From: Bacteroidales bacterium 45-6
GTDB lineage: Bacteria > Bacteroidota > Bacteroidia > Bacteroidales > Dysgonomonadaceae
Direction: 5' to 3'
NCBI GenBank assembly: GCA_001897035.1
Contig: MKRS01000485.1
Location: 1-7,711, forward strand
Length of the DNA stretch: 7,711 nt
Shown: one piece after another, positions 5,038 to 7,711 of the stretch
How positions within the stretch are numbered: position 1 is the first letter of the stretch
Layout: every line of letters starts with the position of its first letter
Made by a program: the position numbers and the translations under genes
The notes under the pieces: model-generated
Databases searched by the model: none
What the model was told of the DNA's origin: nothing
Seen by the model: the letters and a program-made list of their open reading frames with translations, nothing else

Positions 5038-6027
5038 ATGGATACAGTTTTAAGCGGAATTCGCTCGACAGGAAACCTTCACCTGGGCAACTATTACGGA
5101 GCGTTACGCAATTTCACACGGATGCAGTTCGAAAACAACTGCTTTTTCTTCATAGCCGACTACCATTCGCTGACAACACATCCCGATCCGAGCATCCTGC
5201 ACGGCAATGTTAAAAACGTGCTCACGGAATATTTGGCGGCAGGCATCGACCCCGAAGTTTCGACCATATATATCCAAAGCGACGTGCCAGAAGTGTGCGA
5301 GCTGTACCTCTTGCTGAATATGCACGCTTACCTCGGCGAATTGTCCAAAACTGTCTCCTTCAAGGAAAAGGCGCGCAAGAATCCCGATAACGTCAACGCC
5401 GGGCTATTGACATATCCCACTTTGATGGCAGCCGACATCTTGCTGCACAACGCCGACAAGGTGCGGGTGGGAAAAGACCAGGAACAACACTTGGAAATGA
5501 CCCGCAAATTTGCCCGCCGGTTCAACAATATTTATGGCGTGGAATTTTTCAACGAGCCAGTGGCCTACAATTTCGGGCAGGAACTGATAAAAATTCCCGG
5601 ATTGGACGGAAGCGGCAAGATGGGCAAATCAGAAGGAAACTGCGTTTACCTGAAAGACACGCCCAAGGAAATTGAGAAAAAAGTGAAAAGAGCACTCACC
5701 GACGAAGGCCCGAAAGAATTTGACTCGGTGAAACCCGACTACATCGAAAACCTGTTCACCATCCTCAAGGTGGTGTCAACACCGGAAGTAGTGGCGCACT
5801 TCGACGAAAAATGGAACAAGTGCGAAATCCGCTACGGCGACCTGAAAAAACAATTGGCCGAAGACATCATCAAAGCTACGGACCCCATCCGGAGCCGGAT
5901 CACCGATATAGAAAACGACGACACTTACCTGCGCAAGGTAACCAAGGAAGGGGCTGAAAAAGCCCGCGAAAGTGCCGCCAAAACATTGCGCCAGGTGCGC
6001 GAAATCATGGGCTTCAAAACATTTTAA
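5038..6027 (+). CDS. trpS: Tryptophan--tRNA ligase
   Basis: TrpRS charges tRNA-Trp with tryptophan at the expense of ATP, in the cytoplasm. The 329-residue product is the typical bacterial length. Class I synthetase signatures are present: the HIGH-type motif as HLGN (15-18) within STGNLHLGNYYGAL, and KMSKS as KMGKS (194-198) followed by EGN. The strongly conserved TrpRS block ADILLHNADKVRVGKDQ starts at residue 132 and leads into QHLEMTRKFARRFN, the adenylate- and tryptophan-site region. The start ATG at 5038 begins MDTVLSGIRSTG, the expected N-terminus, and is preceded by an A-rich stretch (AAAACATAAAATACA) rather than a Shine-Dalgarno sequence. It is flanked by its own promoter and a strong terminator, so it appears to be monocistronic. 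No anomalies are seen. Confidence 0.97.
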   Translation: MDTVLSGIRSTGNLHLGNYYGALRNFTRMQFENNCFFFIADYHSLTTHPDPSILHGNVKNVLTEYLAAGIDPEVSTIYIQSDVPEVCELYLLLNMHAYLGELSKTVSFKEKARKNPDNVNAGLLTYPTLMAADILLHNADKVRVGKDQEQHLEMTRKFARRFNNIYGVEFFNEPVAYNFGQELIKIPGLDGSGKMGKSEGNCVYLKDTPKEIEKKVKRALTDEGPKEFDSVKPDYIENLFTILKVVSTPEVVAHFDEKWNKCEIRYGDLKKQLAEDIIKATDPIRSRITDIENDDTYLRKVTKEGAEKARESAAKTLRQVREIMGFKTF

Positions 6028-6072
6028 TGTTGTTGGTTGTTGTTTAACGAAGCACGAGCCGAAACTTTACAC

Positions 6073-6110
6073 CGTCCGGAACAGGTAGGTTGCCTGCTTT
6101 CGGACGTTTT
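6073..6110 (+). terminator. Intrinsic terminator of trpS
   Basis: CGTCCGGAACAGG (6073-6085) pairs with 6093-6106 (CCTG-C-TTTCGGACG) to make a 13-bp stem with one bulged C and one G-T pair, a 7-nt loop (6086-6092) and a TTTT tail (6107-6110). It begins 45 bp after the trpS stop. A possible TTG start for the next gene at 6090 falls in the loop of this hairpin and is therefore unlikely. Confidence 0.85.
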
Positions 6111-6131
6111 ATCTGTCATTCATTAGTATAT

Positions 6132-7028
6132 ATGGTCAATTTTAAAACAATAGAACTGGGCGATAAGAAAGCGATAGATGCCTGCTTGGCAAACAACAGC
6201 TATCAGAGTTGCGATTTTTGCTTTGCAAACTTATTCGCTTGGAATTGCAAGTTCCAGACTGTTTTCGCCATCGTCAACGACACGCTTTTCCTGCAATTCA
6301 GGGAGTCGGACGGGCAGCTCTACTACATGATGCCGATTGGCAAAATGCCCTTGCGGAAAGCTTTCGAGCTCCTCATCGAGGATGCCAGCAAGAAATACAT
6401 CCCATTTCGGATGAAAGGGGTGAGCAGCGTGATGTGGAAACAGATCGAACAGGAAATGCCGGGCATGTTTCATTTCATTCACGACCGCAACAACGACGAA
6501 TACATCTACCTGACCGAAAAGCTGATTAACCTCAGCGGGAAAAAGCTCCAAAGCAAGCGAAATCACATCAACCGCTTCAAAGCCGAAAACCCGGACTGGA
6601 CGTTTTCGCCCATCACCGAGCGGGCCGAAGTAGATGAATGCATCCGGATGCTGTGCGAATGGGAAGACCTGAATGCTGAAAGAGCCGACAAAACCCTTCG
6701 CTACGACTACATAGCCACCAAAACGATGCTCGACAATTTCGATGCGCTGAGGCTTTGCGGCGGATATGTGCGGACAAACGGGAAAATTGTCGCCTTTTCC
6801 ATCGGTGAGCCTGTCAACGAAGACACCTTCGTGGTGCACGTGGAAAAAGCATACAGCGGCGTAAACGGCGCCTACACCATCATCAACCAGCAGTTTGCCG
6901 AGCACTGCGGAGCCGACTACAAATACATCAACCGCGAGGAGGACATGGGCTTCGAGAACCTGCGCAAAGCGAAATTGTCCTATTATCCGGACATCCTTCT
7001 CGAAGAGGGAACCGTGATCTTAGTATAA
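6132..7028 (+). CDS. DUF2156 family protein (phosphatidylglycerol lysyltransferase C-terminal-like, GNAT fold)
   Basis: The 298-residue product resembles stand-alone DUF2156 proteins, related to the catalytic domain of MprF-type aminoacyl-phosphatidylglycerol synthases and built from GNAT-like folds. Visible family signatures are DEYIYLTEKLINLSGKKL (122-139) running into QSKRNHINRF (140-149), FSIGEP (222-227), HVEKAYSGVNGAY (236-248), and the C-terminal NREEDMGFENLRKAKLSY (267-284). There are no membrane helices, so unlike MprF it is soluble. The biochemical role of these soluble Bacteroidota members is not established to my knowledge; transfer of an aminoacyl group from a charged tRNA is a family-based possibility only. 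ATG at 6132 is chosen over an in-frame TTG at 6090, which lies within the trpS terminator. It is followed 71 bp later by a GNAT gene in the same direction. Confidence 0.85.
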   Translation: MVNFKTIELGDKKAIDACLANNSYQSCDFCFANLFAWNCKFQTVFAIVNDTLFLQFRESDGQLYYMMPIGKMPLRKAFELLIEDASKKYIPFRMKGVSSVMWKQIEQEMPGMFHFIHDRNNDEYIYLTEKLINLSGKKLQSKRNHINRFKAENPDWTFSPITERAEVDECIRMLCEWEDLNAERADKTLRYDYIATKTMLDNFDALRLCGGYVRTNGKIVAFSIGEPVNEDTFVVHVEKAYSGVNGAYTIINQQFAEHCGADYKYINREEDMGFENLRKAKLSYYPDILLEEGTVILV

Positions 7029-7062
7029 GAAAAGAAGAAAACCGGGAGAAGGTGTTATCGGG

Positions 7063-7078
7063 AATTTGTAAATTTGTA
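7063..7078 (+). promoter_or_regulatory. Candidate promoter within a tandem 8-mer, upstream of the GNAT gene
   Basis: AATTTGTA is repeated twice in perfect tandem (7063-7070 and 7071-7078). The junction creates TAAATTTG at 7069-7076, a full match to the Bacteroidota -7 box TAnnTTTG, 23 bp before the ATG at 7100. No TTG is seen at the -33 spacing, so the promoter may be weak, or the gene may be partly read through from the DUF2156 gene. Confidence 0.45.
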
Positions 7079-7099
7079 AGATCATAAATCAATCATCCG

Positions 7100-7711
7100 A
7101 TGATACAGCTTGCCGACAAAAAAACACGCCCTTTCGTGAGAAACATCTGGAAAGAGGTTTTCGAAGACGACGACGTGTATATGGACTTGTTTTTCGATGA
7201 AAAATATGCCGACGAAAACAGCTTGGTGGCTCTCGATGGCAACCGGGTGGTGGCTTCGCTGCAAATGCTCCCTTACGAGATCACTTTCTACGGTACGAAA
7301 ATCCCCTTCTACTACCTTGCCGGGCTATCCACCCTACCCGATTGCCGGAAACAGGGATGGATGGCGCAATTGATTCTGAAATCGCACGAACTGATGCAGC
7401 AAAGAGGCATCCCTTTGTCGATCCTGATTCCCGCCGAAACATCCCTATGCAAGTATTACGCCAAATTCGGATACACCCAGACCTTCCGTGAAAGTGACAT
7501 AGACTTCGAATTCACCGTGAAAGAAATTTGGAGAAATGCCCGGGACGAGGCCGAAGCCTACGAGGTTTTCGACAAGATATATAACCAGCACGACTTCTGC
7601 GTGCAAAAAAGCCCGTCCGACTTCAGAGCCATCATTCGGAACGAAATCAACGAGGGATTCGACCGCAAAAGCAACTTAGACGGCCTGGCACGGATCATCG
7701 ACCCGTTGTGG
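7100..7711 (+). CDS. GNAT-family N-acetyltransferase, N-terminal 204 residues, cut by window edge
   Basis: The frame is open from ATG 7100 to the last base. The acetyl-CoA-binding motif A of the GNAT fold is recognisable: AGLSTLPDCRKQGWMAQLI (74-92), with R83 and G86 in the R-x-x-G pyrophosphate-binding turn after a beta strand. A motif B-like segment follows, SLCKYYAKFGYTQTF (115-129), with the usual Tyr/Phe-Gly-Tyr ending. The N-terminal layout (VALDGNRVVASLQMLPYEI, 43-61) and the continuation beyond the first GNAT domain suggest the larger two-domain class that includes Eis-like proteins (about 380-400 residues), but the C-terminal half is missing. The acyl acceptor cannot be inferred. It is codirectional with the DUF2156 gene, also of GNAT-like fold, and may be cotranscribed. 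Confidence 0.85.
   Translation, partial: MIQLADKKTRPFVRNIWKEVFEDDDVYMDLFFDEKYADENSLVALDGNRVVASLQMLPYEITFYGTKIPFYYLAGLSTLPDCRKQGWMAQLILKSHELMQQRGIPLSILIPAETSLCKYYAKFGYTQTFRESDIDFEFTVKEIWRNARDEAEAYEVFDKIYNQHDFCVQKSPSDFRAIIRNEINEGFDRKSNLDGLARIIDPLW

Noticed and set aside
4884..5213. 109-codon frame spanning the trpS leader (possible leader peptide from ATG 4980)
   Set aside because: It overlaps trpS in another frame, contains no tryptophan codons in the leader part, and shows no attenuator structure.
6231..6905. 224-codon minus-strand ORF opposite the DUF2156 gene
   Set aside because: The plus strand has clear family signatures throughout; the antisense frame is a by-product of codon bias.

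Overview
The window looks like a chromosomal segment from a member of the Bacteroidota, most likely Bacteroidales. Three things point there. Several genes are preceded by the Bacteroidota sigma-factor promoter signature (TTG, 19-21 nt, TAnnTTTG), Shine-Dalgarno sequences are mostly absent, and the proteins resemble Bacteroidales versions of Dgt, TrpRS, FolK and a DUF2156 protein.

The outstanding feature is at the left. Reading leftward from about 2035 is a type VI-B (RNA-targeting) CRISPR-Cas operon: csx27, a four-helix membrane protein (1948-1232), followed after 9 nt by the start of cas13b (1222 to the left edge). The first 407 residues of the Cas13b effector are present, including the first HEPN RNase motif (R134-x4-H139) and the conserved block HPVIRKRYEDKF. 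The rest of Cas13b, its second HEPN domain and the expected CRISPR array lie beyond base 1. The csx27-cas13b pair indicates subtype VI-B1. No cas1/cas2 and no CRISPR repeats are visible in the window.

The rest is housekeeping or transport. Rightward dgt (dGTPase, 2223-3560) is divergent from the CRISPR operon and convergent with a LysE-family exporter (4217-3573); a small hairpin lies between their stop codons. An intergenic region (4218-4489) carries the exporter promoter, a heptanucleotide tandem-repeat tract and a consensus promoter for folK (4490-4873). Next come trpS (5038-6027) with its own promoter and a strong intrinsic terminator, a DUF2156 protein (6132-7028), and the first 204 codons of a GNAT acetyltransferase (7100 to the right edge).

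The csx27-cas13b region is visibly more AT-rich than dgt, consistent with horizontal acquisition of the CRISPR operon beside core genes. Type VI-B1 is a described subtype. The points here that may be less familiar are details of this Csx27, the same-frame arrangement of the two genes, and the insertion site.
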